The notes below the pieces were generated by a model. It was not told the DNA's origin, ran no database searches, and was given only the letters and a program-made list of their open reading frames with translations. Source: Pseudomonas sp. (GTDB lineage: Bacteria; Pseudomonadota; Gammaproteobacteria; Pseudomonadales; Pseudomonadaceae). Taken from it: DNA of 5,448 nt. Location of the stretch: the NCBI GenBank assembly GCA_007117785.1, contig SKFV01000007.1, positions 1 to 5,448 of the forward strand, written 5' to 3'. Each line of letters starts with the position of its first letter. Positions within the stretch are counted from its first letter, which is position 1. Below, in pieces: positions 1-5,448 of this stretch. A program made the position numbers and the translations under genes.

Positions 1-1040
1 GACTTGTAGAGCACACCAACGCCACTGCCATGCAGGGCGGAGATAAAGTGAATCTCGGCAAACTGGGCAAAGTGGAGACGACGTTCCAGCTCGATCTTCA
101 CATAGCGCTTTTCGCTGTCATCCATGCCGTCCCATTTGTTGACGGCCAACACCAGAGCACGGCCGGAATCGATAACGAAACCCAGCAGATTCAGGTCCTG
201 TTCCACTACGCCTTCACGGGCATCGATGACAAAGATCACCACATTGGCGTCCTTGATCGCTTGCAGCGTCTTGATCACCGAAAACTTTTCTACAGTTTCG
301 GCAATCCGCCCGCGCTTGCGTACACCCGCCGTATCGATCAGCGTGTAGGGCTTGTCATGGCGTTCAAAGGGAATGTAGATGCTATCGCGCGTGGTACCCG
401 CCTGATCAAACACCACCACCCGATCCTCACCCAGCATGCGGTTGACCAGCGTTGACTTGCCGACGTTGGGCCGACCGATAATGGCGATGCGGGTTCCAAT
501 GGCTTCCACCCCCGGCAATACCCGACCGTCTTCGTCTTCAGCGCCCGCTGTCTGCGGTTCATTCAGCACCGCTTCCAGCAAGGGATTGATATTGCGGTTG
601 TGGGCCGCAGCAATGCCTATGGGTGCACCCAGACCCAGGTGAGCAAACTCACCGAGAATGGCGTCCGGATCCGCACCATCAATCTTGTTGGCAACCAGGA
701 AAGTATGCTTGTTGCGCTTGCGTAGATGGGTGGCAATCAGCTCATCGCCCGGTGTGCGTCCGGCGCGGGCATCGACCATAAAGAGCACGGCATCAGCTTC
801 TTCAATCGCCTGCAGGGACTGCCCGGCCATCAATTCGTCAATGCCCTGCTCGTCACCGGTAATACCCCCGGTATCAATGACGATGTAATCCTGGCCCTGC
901 CAACTGGCCTCGCCATACTTGCGATCACGCGTGAGGCCGGCAAAATCAGCCACCAAGGCGTCGCGACTCTTGGTCAGGCGGTTGAACAGGGTGGATTTGC
1001 CGACGTTCGGCCGCCCCACCAGGGCAATGACAGGAACCAT
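1..1040 (-). CDS. der: Ribosome-associated GTPase Der (EngA), 3' end cut by window edge
   Basis: Der is an essential GTPase with two tandem G domains and a C-terminal KH-like domain; it acts in the cytoplasm in late assembly of the 50S ribosomal subunit. The visible 346 codons hold both G domains. Domain 1 has the P-loop GRPNVGKS (residues 9-16), the G2 region TRD (37-39), DTGG (56-59), NKID (118-121) and a G5-like AAAH (144-147). Domain 2 has GRPNVGKS (189-196), TTRD (216-219), DTAG (236-239), NKWD (301-304) and SALHGSGV (334-341). A short acidic linker (AEDEDG) joins them. The KH domain, about 130-150 residues in the family, lies outside the window. The ATG at 1040 is preceded by GGAGA (1045-1049) at good spacing, and MVPVIALVGRP is the usual family N-terminus. 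der is 101 bases beyond bamB and separated from it by a terminator. In domain 1 the HGRG usual after the G5 motif reads HNRN (147-150). Identification is secure. Confidence 0.97.
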   Translation of the reverse strand, partial: MVPVIALVGRPNVGKSTLFNRLTKSRDALVADFAGLTRDRKYGEASWQGQDYIVIDTGGITGDEQGIDELMAGQSLQAIEEADAVLFMVDARAGRTPGDELIATHLRKRNKHTFLVANKIDGADPDAILGEFAHLGLGAPIGIAAAHNRNINPLLEAVLNEPQTAGAEDEDGRVLPGVEAIGTRIAIIGRPNVGKSTLVNRMLGEDRVVVFDQAGTTRDSIYIPFERHDKPYTLIDTAGVRKRGRIAETVEKFSVIKTLQAIKDANVVIFVIDAREGVVEQDLNLLGFVIDSGRALVLAVNKWDGMDDSEKRYVKIELERRLHFAQFAEIHFISALHGSGVGVLYK

Positions 1041-1060
1041 GCTTTCTCCGTGCGCTGGGC

Positions 1061-1103
1061 ACTATAAAAATAAAACCGGCCGGGGCATCAGGCCACGGCC
1101 GGT
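1061..1103 (-). terminator. Rho-independent terminator between bamB and der
   Basis: Read on the minus strand, a perfect 8-bp GC-rich stem is formed by ACCGGCCG (1103-1096) and CGGCCGGT (1082-1075). The loop can add three inner pairs (GGC with GCC) around a 5-base apex, after one mismatch. A T-rich run, TTTATTTTTAT (1074-1064), follows the stem directly. This is a classic intrinsic terminator for transcripts coming from bamB. On the plus strand no T-run follows the stem, so it is one-directional. It ends about 20 bases before the der start codon, so der depends on read-through or on a promoter overlapping this element. Confidence 0.85.
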
Positions 1104-1118
1104 AAAGTATAACCTGTT

Positions 1119-1140
1119 CCGCTGCGCCTTGGCGCTGCGG
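1119..1140 (-). repeat. Imperfect hairpin directly after the bamB stop
   Basis: An inverted repeat, CCGCTGCGCC TT GGCGCTGCGG on the plus strand, has 10-base arms that pair except at one central position (A opposed to A in the RNA). It begins two bases after the bamB stop codon. No T-run follows, so it is not a terminator by itself. It could protect the bamB mRNA 3' end or act in tandem with the terminator 16 bases further on. The structure is seen; the role is inferred. Confidence 0.55.
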
Positions 1141-1141
1141 C

Positions 1142-2284
1142 TTATTTAACCCGCAGGGCGACCAAGTTACCGCTGTTGCCATAGACAAACAGACGGTCAC
1201 CGACGGCGATCGGCGCAGCGCGAACGCCTTTGCGATCAACCCGGGTACGCGCCACCAGGCGACCATCGGTCTGTGCCAGCAAGTGCACATAGCCTTCAAA
1301 ATCAGCCACCGCAATATAACTGCTGAAAGCCACAGGCGCAGTCAACTGGCGGCGGGCCAGGCTATCGTTGGTCCAGACACTGGTGCCACGTTCCTGATCA
1401 AAGGCTTCTACCGTACCATTGGCATGACTCAGGTATACCTGACCAAAACCGGCGGCCGGGCCAGTGTGACTGGAGCCCGGGCGCTGCCAACGCACCTGAC
1501 CGGACTCGCTGTCAATTGCAGCAAGATTGCCCTGAAAGCTGGCCGCATAGACATTCTGCCCACTGAGCAACAAACGGCCGTCAATATCGACCATGCGTTC
1601 AAGCTCCGAACGGCCCTGCGGCTGGGCGATACGCTGATCCCATTGCGGCAGGCCCGAGCTGGCGTCCAGAGCAACCACACGTCCATTACCCATGCCGGCA
1701 AATACCTGGCGCAGGGTGGCAACCGGTGCCGCATGACCACGCACCGAAAGTACTGCCTGACTGGCTTCAAAAATCCAGCGTTGCTCACCACTGGAAATAT
1801 CCAGCGCGGTAACCTTGTCATCCTGGGTCTGTACCACCACCACATCACCGTTGGTCTGTGGCGGCGCCAGTACTTCGCTGGTCATCTGTGCGCGCCACAG
1901 CTCACTGCCGTCATCACTGTCGAGGACAATGACTTCCCCTTCACGGGTGCCCAGCATGACCACACCAGAACCGCTGCCCACGGCGCCCGTCAAAGGTTCG
2001 CGCAGGCGCGTTTGCCATTCAACTGACCCATCATCACGATCCAGCGCCATCACACGGCCGTTGGCATCGGCAACAAAGAGCGTGACACCATCCAGAGAGG
2101 GTTGCAGGCGGTTGTAACGCCGGCCCTGCCCAGCGCCCACATTGCGTCGCCAGTCACGTTCGAGTTCGACTTCAGCGTCAAAACTTTCCAGCTCGGCAGG
2201 TGGCAAGGTACTACCGGAGCTGCCGCAACCGACCAAAGCCAGTGCTGCCAGCCCCATAACCAGGGCAGGGTACTTGAAATTCAC
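1142..2284 (-). CDS. bamB: Outer-membrane assembly lipoprotein BamB
   Basis: BamB (formerly YfgL) is the beta-propeller lipoprotein of the BAM complex. It is anchored on the periplasmic face of the outer membrane, binds BamA and supports folding of beta-barrel proteins. The 380 residues, close to the 392 of E. coli, start with a lipoprotein signal: Lys4, a hydrophobic run (7-18) and the lipobox LVGC, with Cys20 the lipidated residue. Gly follows the cysteine, not Asp, which fits outer-membrane sorting. Eight PQQ-type repeats of the form 'G.V.ALD...G...W' are visible at about 66-90, 107-130, 147-170, 193-215, 243-266, 281-304, 322-346 and 363-380, giving a complete eight-bladed propeller. The segment RSELERMVDID (225-235) matches the loop that contacts BamA in characterised homologues. 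The start is a GTG overlapping the yfgM stop by one base; the next in-frame ATG (residue 10) would remove the charged part of the signal peptide. Confidence 0.96.
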   Translation of the reverse strand: MNFKYPALVMGLAALALVGCGSSGSTLPPAELESFDAEVELERDWRRNVGAGQGRRYNRLQPSLDGVTLFVADANGRVMALDRDDGSVEWQTRLREPLTGAVGSGSGVVMLGTREGEVIVLDSDDGSELWRAQMTSEVLAPPQTNGDVVVVQTQDDKVTALDISSGEQRWIFEASQAVLSVRGHAAPVATLRQVFAGMGNGRVVALDASSGLPQWDQRIAQPQGRSELERMVDIDGRLLLSGQNVYAASFQGNLAAIDSESGQVRWQRPGSSHTGPAAGFGQVYLSHANGTVEAFDQERGTSVWTNDSLARRQLTAPVAFSSYIAVADFEGYVHLLAQTDGRLVARTRVDRKGVRAAPIAVGDRLFVYGNSGNLVALRVK

Positions 2285-2296
2285 TAGGCTTCCTCC
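2282..2296 (-). promoter_or_regulatory. bamB ribosome binding site and stop/start overlap with yfgM
   Basis: The minus strand reads GGAGGA (2296-2291), six spacer bases, then GTG (2284-2282). The yfgM stop TAG occupies 2286-2284, so stop and start share one G in TAGTG. The strong Shine-Dalgarno lies inside the last yfgM codons. This fixes the GTG as the bamB start and predicts translational coupling, which would keep the two envelope proteins in step. Confidence 0.85.
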
Positions 2297-2925
2297 GCCA
2301 GATCATCGAGTTTGAATTGCAATTGCGGACGAGAGCGCGGATCGTCCAGTGCGCCCAGGGCGGTCTGATAAGCCGCGCGTGCATCAGAGTTACGCCCCAG
2401 TGCCAGCAACAAGTCGCCGCGCACTTCCTCGCGACCAGCCAGCAACTCACCACTGACTGCCGTATTGAACAATTCCAGAGCCTCTTCATGCCGGTCCTGT
2501 TCAGCCAGCACACGGGCCAGACGCTGGCGGGCAATCTCTTCCAGTGCCGCATCGCGGGCACCGTCAATCACTTCCAGCAACAGGGCTTCAGCACCGGCGA
2601 AATCGCCACTGTCTACCGCAAGACGAGCCTGCATAAGTGCAGCAAAACGGGCATAGCGGGTGCGCGGGTATTCGTCGCGCAGCTGTTCGGCTATTTCAGC
2701 TGTCTGGGTGCGTGAGACCTCAGTATCCTGCGTCAAGGCCACTTCCAGCATGTTCTGATAGAGGGTCGAGGCATTCGCTGCCTGACCTTCCTGATAGTTG
2801 TTCCAGCCTTGCCAGCCAAAGACCCCGGCCAGGGCCAACACCACCCCGGTCAACAGTGGCATACCATGTTGTTGCCACAGCTCCTTGAGCTTGGCTACCT
2901 GTTCTTCTTCTGTTTGGTAAGTCAC
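2284..2925 (-). CDS. yfgM: YfgM: inner-membrane-anchored periplasmic TPR-like protein (ancillary SecYEG translocon subunit)
   Basis: In E. coli YfgM associates with the SecYEG translocon and the chaperone PpiD and helps hand newly secreted proteins to periplasmic chaperones. The 213-residue product (E. coli 206) has the family layout: a short cytoplasmic, acidic and Gln-rich N-terminus (TEEEQVAKLKELWQQHG, 5-21), one membrane helix (about 22-40), then an Ala/Leu-rich all-helical periplasmic part with TPR-like helix pairs (about 52-210; family name TPR_21). Examples are the helices around YARFAALMQARLAVDSGDFA (91-110) and HEEALELFNTAV (146-157). The start is GTG at 2925 with AAGGAG (2937-2932) six bases ahead. 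The first in-frame Met (residue 22) would cut off the cytoplasmic tail and start inside the anchor. It lies 41 bases after hisS and overlaps bamB. The sequence is divergent, as usual for this family, so the call rests on architecture plus synteny. Confidence 0.9.
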   Translation of the reverse strand: MTYQTEEEQVAKLKELWQQHGMPLLTGVVLALAGVFGWQGWNNYQEGQAANASTLYQNMLEVALTQDTEVSRTQTAEIAEQLRDEYPRTRYARFAALMQARLAVDSGDFAGAEALLLEVIDGARDAALEEIARQRLARVLAEQDRHEEALELFNTAVSGELLAGREEVRGDLLLALGRNSDARAAYQTALGALDDPRSRPQLQFKLDDLAEEA

Positions 2926-2931
2926 CCGTCA

Positions 2932-2937
2932 CTCCTT
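2932..2937 (-). promoter_or_regulatory. yfgM ribosome binding site deciding a GTG start
   Basis: AAGGAG on the minus strand lies six bases ahead of GTG at 2925-2923. A second GTG at 2932-2930 overlaps this site and opens a different frame of 70 codons with no membrane helix, so the site supports the 2925 start. Confidence 0.75.
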
Positions 2938-2939
2938 GC

Positions 2940-2959
2940 GCCCGGCGATTGGCCCGGGC
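2940..2959 (-). repeat. GC-rich hairpin in the hisS-yfgM gap
   Basis: GCCCGG (2959-2954) pairs perfectly with CCGGGC (2945-2940) around an 8-base loop, filling half of the short hisS-yfgM spacer and ending three bases before the yfgM Shine-Dalgarno. No T-run follows, so it is not an intrinsic terminator. It may be an mRNA processing or stability element or may modulate yfgM translation. Only the structure is seen. Confidence 0.5.
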
Positions 2960-2966
2960 TTGTCAG

Positions 2967-4244
2967 TCATAGTAATTGTTGCAGCCGCGCGGCTGTATCG
3001 GCCCAGGCCAATTGCTCCTGCTCGCCACCATCTCGCAACGGCTTGAGTCCGATCATCTGTTCTTGTGTTTCCTGTTCACCCAGAATCAGGGCAAAAGCTG
3101 CACCTGATTTATCCGCCTTTTTGAACTGGCTCTTGAAACTGCCGCCGCCACAATGCACCAGCAGACGCATGTGCGGCAAGTCATCGCGCAGTTGTTCAGC
3201 CAACTTCAACCCGGCGTGTTGCGCGGCATCCCCGACAGTTACCAGATAGACATCAACCTGATTGGCCAGTTCAGCCGGCACCTGCTCCAGAGTCTGAATC
3301 AGCAGCAACAGGCGCTCGAGCCCCATGGCAAAGCCGACGGCCGGGGCCGGCTTGCCGCCCAGTTGCTGCACCAGACCGTCATATCGGCCACCCGCGCACA
3401 CAGTACCCTGTGCACCGAGACGATCAGTCACCCATTCAAACACCGTCAGACCGTAGTAATCCAGCCCGCGAACCAGACGCGGATTGATGCGATAGCTCAC
3501 ACCAGCGGCGTCCAGCAGAGCACATAGCTCGCTGAAATGTGCCTTGGCTTCGTCATTCAGATAGTCAGCCAGTCTGGGCGCATCGGCCAACAAGGCCTGG
3601 GTATCCGGATTCTTGCTGTCGAGCACCCGCAACGGGTTGCTATCCAGCCGGCGCTGACTGTCAGCATCCAGCTGTTCAAAACGTTCACGCAAATAGGCGA
3701 CCAGGGCATCCCGATAACGCCCCCGATCTTCACTGCTACCCAGGCTGTTAAGTTCAAGAGTAACCGCATCCTGCAGGCCCAACTGGCGCCACAGGCGCGC
3801 AGTGAGCACAATCAATTCAGCATCGATATCTGGGCCATTCAGATTGAAGGTTTCCACCCCGATTTGGTGAAACTGCCGATATCGGCCTTTCTGGGGGCGC
3901 TCATGACGAAACATGGGGCCGTTGTACCAGACCTTGTGCGGCACACCACTTCCCAACAGGCCATGTTCGAGCATGGCGCGCACACAGCCAGCAGTGCCTT
4001 CCGGACGCAGAGTGAGTGAGTCACCGTTGCGGTCATCAAAGGTGTACATCTCTTTTTCGACAATATCGGTCACTTCACCGATCGAGCGCTTGAACAGATC
4101 AGTCGGCTCAACGATCGGCATGCGGATCTGCTGATAACCGTAAGCGGCCAGCAGCTTGGCTACTGTGGCTTCCAGGTACTGCCAGAGGGCGCTGTCGGCG
4201 GGCAATATATCGTTCATGCCGCGCACGGCTTGCAAGGTCTTCAC
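2967..4244 (-). CDS. hisS: Histidyl-tRNA synthetase (class II, HisRS)
   Basis: HisRS attaches histidine to tRNA-His in the cytoplasm, via histidyl-adenylate. The 425 residues match the family length (E. coli 424). Motif 1 is around RMPIVEPTDLF (41-51), motif 2 is FRHERPQKGRYRQFHQIGVE (112-131) with Arg113 and Gln118, and motif 3 is AVGFAMGLERL (302-312) with Arg311. The two histidine-specific signatures are present: LVRGLDYY (257-264), with Arg259 activating the alpha-phosphate and Tyr264 in the histidine pocket, and AGGRYDGL (284-291). Residues from about 330 form the anticodon-binding domain, including the run SFKSQFKKADKSGA (369-382). The GTG at 4244 is preceded by AAGGA (4257-4253) eight bases upstream and gives MKTLQAVRGMNDILP, the normal N-terminus. 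It follows ispG by 15 bases, its ribosome site falling directly after the ispG stop, so both sit on one transcript. Nothing in the protein looks defective. Confidence 0.98.
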   Translation of the reverse strand: MKTLQAVRGMNDILPADSALWQYLEATVAKLLAAYGYQQIRMPIVEPTDLFKRSIGEVTDIVEKEMYTFDDRNGDSLTLRPEGTAGCVRAMLEHGLLGSGVPHKVWYNGPMFRHERPQKGRYRQFHQIGVETFNLNGPDIDAELIVLTARLWRQLGLQDAVTLELNSLGSSEDRGRYRDALVAYLRERFEQLDADSQRRLDSNPLRVLDSKNPDTQALLADAPRLADYLNDEAKAHFSELCALLDAAGVSYRINPRLVRGLDYYGLTVFEWVTDRLGAQGTVCAGGRYDGLVQQLGGKPAPAVGFAMGLERLLLLIQTLEQVPAELANQVDVYLVTVGDAAQHAGLKLAEQLRDDLPHMRLLVHCGGGSFKSQFKKADKSGAAFALILGEQETQEQMIGLKPLRDGGEQEQLAWADTAARLQQLL

Positions 4245-4258
4245 GTGGGTATTCCTTT
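4242..4258 (-). promoter_or_regulatory. hisS ribosome binding site deciding a GTG start
   Basis: AAAGGA (4258-4253) lies eight bases before GTG (4244-4242) and begins one base after the ispG TGA stop (4262-4260). The next in-frame ATG (4217-4215, residue 10) lies within the conserved RGMNDILP block and has no comparable site, so the GTG is the start. Confidence 0.8.
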
Positions 4259-4259
4259 C

Positions 4260-5372
4260 TCAGCCGCGAGCGATGGTATTGGCATCCAGCGCCTGCTTGG
4301 CGGCGATCCTGTCGCGGATAATCTGTTCCAGATGATCAACCAGATGGGCGTTGTCGACCTTGCCGGCCGGGCTACCATCCAGGTAAACCAGGTTGTTCGG
4401 GCTCCCACCAGTCAGACCGATGTCGGCCTCACGCGCTTCACCCGGACCATTGACCACACAGCCGATGACAGCGACATCCAGTGGCACCAGCACATCGTCG
4501 AGCCGCGACTCCAGCTCGTTCATGGTCTTGACCACATCAAAATTCTGTCGCGAACAGCTTGGGCAGGCAATGAAATTGATCCCGCGCGAGCGAAGCTGCA
4601 GGGATTTGAGAATGTCAAAACCGACCTTGATCTCTTCGACCGGATCGGCAGCCAAAGAGACGCGGATGGTATCACCAATCCCCTCGGCCAGCAGCATACC
4701 CAGACCCACGGCAGACTTTACGGTGCCTGAACGCAAGCCGCCCGCTTCGGTAATGCCCAGGTGCAACGGTTGCTCGATCTGCTGTGCCAGCAGCCGGTAG
4801 GCACCGACCGCCATAAACACGTTGGACGCCTTGACGCTGACCTTGAATTCCTGAAAATCCAGCCGATCCAGATGCTCGACATGGCGAAGAGCCGATTCCA
4901 CCAGGGCTTCCGGCGTCGGCTCACCGTATTTTTTCTGCAGGTCTTTTTCCAGCGAGCCGGCGTTCACGCCAATACGGATCGGAATGCCATGATGACGCGC
5001 GGCATCAACCACTGCACGTACGCGGTCTTCACGGCCGATATTACCGGGGTTGATACGCAGGCAATCAACACCCAGCTCTGCGACCCGCAAGGCAATCTTG
5101 TAATCAAAGTGGATATCAGCGACCAGCGGCACATTGACTTGCTGGCGTATCTTGCCGAAGGCTTCTGCAGCTTCCATGCTGGGTACGGATACCCGCACGA
5201 TATCGGCCCCGGCAGCTTCCAGGCGCTGGATCTGACCCACGGTTGCGGCCACATCACAGGTTTCAGTGTTGGTCATGCTCTGCACCGAAATCGGGGCATC
5301 GCCGCCAACAGCAACCGAACCTACCTGTATCTGCCGTGACTTGCGGCGCTTGATCGGGGAATGCTGCTGCAT
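4260..5372 (-). CDS. ispG: 4-hydroxy-3-methylbut-2-en-1-yl diphosphate synthase IspG (GcpE)
   Basis: IspG reductively opens methylerythritol cyclodiphosphate to HMBPP, the penultimate step of the MEP isoprenoid pathway, using a [4Fe-4S] cluster fed by flavodoxin or ferredoxin. The 370 residues are the compact bacterial form (E. coli 372). The N-terminal TIM-barrel half carries QSMTNT (31-36), LVADIHFDYKIAL (83-95) and DCLRINPGNIG (103-113). The C-terminal cluster domain carries ACPSCSR (269-275) and GCVVNGPGEA (304-313), giving ligands Cys270, Cys273, Cys305 and Glu312, the same numbers as in E. coli. All expected residues are present. The ATG at 5372 has AAGAGG (5383-5378) five bases ahead, overlapping the upstream gene's stop, which lies nine bases away. 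The product supplies precursors for quinones and for undecaprenyl phosphate, the wall lipid carrier. Confidence 0.98.
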   Translation of the reverse strand: MQQHSPIKRRKSRQIQVGSVAVGGDAPISVQSMTNTETCDVAATVGQIQRLEAAGADIVRVSVPSMEAAEAFGKIRQQVNVPLVADIHFDYKIALRVAELGVDCLRINPGNIGREDRVRAVVDAARHHGIPIRIGVNAGSLEKDLQKKYGEPTPEALVESALRHVEHLDRLDFQEFKVSVKASNVFMAVGAYRLLAQQIEQPLHLGITEAGGLRSGTVKSAVGLGMLLAEGIGDTIRVSLAADPVEEIKVGFDILKSLQLRSRGINFIACPSCSRQNFDVVKTMNELESRLDDVLVPLDVAVIGCVVNGPGEAREADIGLTGGSPNNLVYLDGSPAGKVDNAHLVDHLEQIIRDRIAAKQALDANTIARG

Positions 5373-5381
5373 GAAAGCCTC

Positions 5382-5448
5382 TTACTCGCCCAGACGAATG
5401 CGGACCACGCCAGAGGGCTGGCCGTTCCGGGTCAGTTGAACATCTTCA
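5382..5448 (-). CDS. rodZ: 3' end of the upstream gene, probably rodZ (cell-shape protein), partial
   Basis: The last 21 codons and TAA stop (5384-5382) of a gene entering from the right edge are visible, ending NGQPSGVVRIRLGE. RodZ is an inner-membrane protein that links MreB to the wall-elongation machinery. Its periplasmic C-terminal domain usually ends in a pattern of the type 'V.l..nGepvdl......varl.l'. Here VQLTRNGQP followed by VVRIRLG fits that pattern, but with several fewer residues between the two parts. The stronger argument is position: rodZ precedes ispG in E. coli and in Pseudomonas. Too little is visible to exclude another product. The stop is nine bases from the ispG start and overlaps its ribosome site, so the two genes are probably co-transcribed. 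Confidence 0.6.
   Translation of the reverse strand, partial: EDVQLTRNGQPSGVVRIRLGE

Noticed and set aside
30..455. 141-codon plus-strand open frame opposite der
   Set aside because: In register with der codons; the opposite strand encodes an intact Der domain 2.
1061..1103. Bidirectional terminator
   Set aside because: The plus strand downstream of the stem reads AAAGTATAACC with no T-run, and there is no plus-strand gene to terminate.
1106..1111. -10-like TATACT on the minus strand between bamB and der, as a der promoter
   Set aside because: No -35-like hexamer at 16-18 bases upstream, and a transcript from it would begin within the terminator's first stem arm. Not strong enough to annotate.
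1283..2026. 247-codon plus-strand open frame opposite bamB
   Set aside because: Its codons lie exactly in register with bamB codons, so a stop could arise only opposite TTA, CTA or TCA, which are rare in a GC-rich gene. The translation has no recognisable domain, and the minus strand encodes a complete BamB.
2720..2932. Alternative GTG start at 2932 and its 70-codon frame overlapping yfgM
   Set aside because: It overlaps the Shine-Dalgarno, lacks its own site, and the frame gives a basic peptide with no family likeness, while the yfgM frame gives the expected membrane anchor and TPR-like part.
4761..5339. 192-codon plus-strand open frame opposite ispG
   Set aside because: Same register effect as opposite bamB; the minus strand shows a fully conserved IspG and the plus-strand product resembles nothing.
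1..5448. A previously undescribed system, mobile element, CRISPR array or RNA gene
   Set aside because: Coding density is near complete with well-known genes in conserved order, and the remaining gaps total under 200 bases. I saw no repeat arrays, transposase, tRNA-like folds or compositional break.

Overview
The window is a stretch of conserved housekeeping genes from a gammaproteobacterium. All genes lie on the minus strand, so transcription runs from high to low coordinates. In that order they are: the last 21 codons of an upstream gene (probably rodZ), ispG, hisS, yfgM, bamB, and the first 346 codons of der, which runs off the left edge. The order rodZ-ispG-hisS-yfgM-bamB-der is the one known from Escherichia coli and from pseudomonads. 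The moderately high GC and the wording of several proteins suggest a Pseudomonas-like member of the Pseudomonadales. Examples are the Der N-terminus MVPVIALVGRPNVGKS and the BamB segment QPQGRSELERMVDIDG. The genus is an inference from memory, not from a search.

Layout: 5382-5448 is the upstream gene's tail. After 9 bases comes ispG (4260-5372), the iron-sulfur enzyme of the second-last step of the MEP isoprenoid pathway. After 15 bases comes hisS (2967-4244), histidyl-tRNA synthetase. After a 40-base gap holding a small GC-rich hairpin comes yfgM (2284-2925), a one-helix inner-membrane protein with a periplasmic TPR-like domain. bamB (1142-2284) overlaps the yfgM stop by one base and encodes the eight-bladed lipoprotein of the outer-membrane BAM complex. 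A 101-base gap then holds two hairpins, the second being a convincing intrinsic terminator. der (1-1040) encodes a double-GTPase ribosome assembly factor and is cut by the window edge.

The tight spacing implies co-transcription from the upstream gene through bamB, with translational coupling at yfgM-bamB. The terminator after bamB suggests that der is expressed at a reduced level by read-through or from its own promoter. Functionally the cluster mixes envelope assembly (YfgM and BamB, both near the Sec/BAM route; RodZ for cell shape), translation (HisS, Der) and isoprenoid supply (IspG, needed for undecaprenyl phosphate and quinones). The linkage is by conserved synteny rather than one pathway.

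I found no mobile element, CRISPR array, tRNA, rRNA or unknown system here. Every stretch longer than 300 bases is coding. The observations in Part 2 are modest: three consecutive GTG starts, a terminator inside a syntenic gene block, two extra hairpins, a substituted G5 loop in Der, and an unusual C-terminus in the rodZ-position gene.
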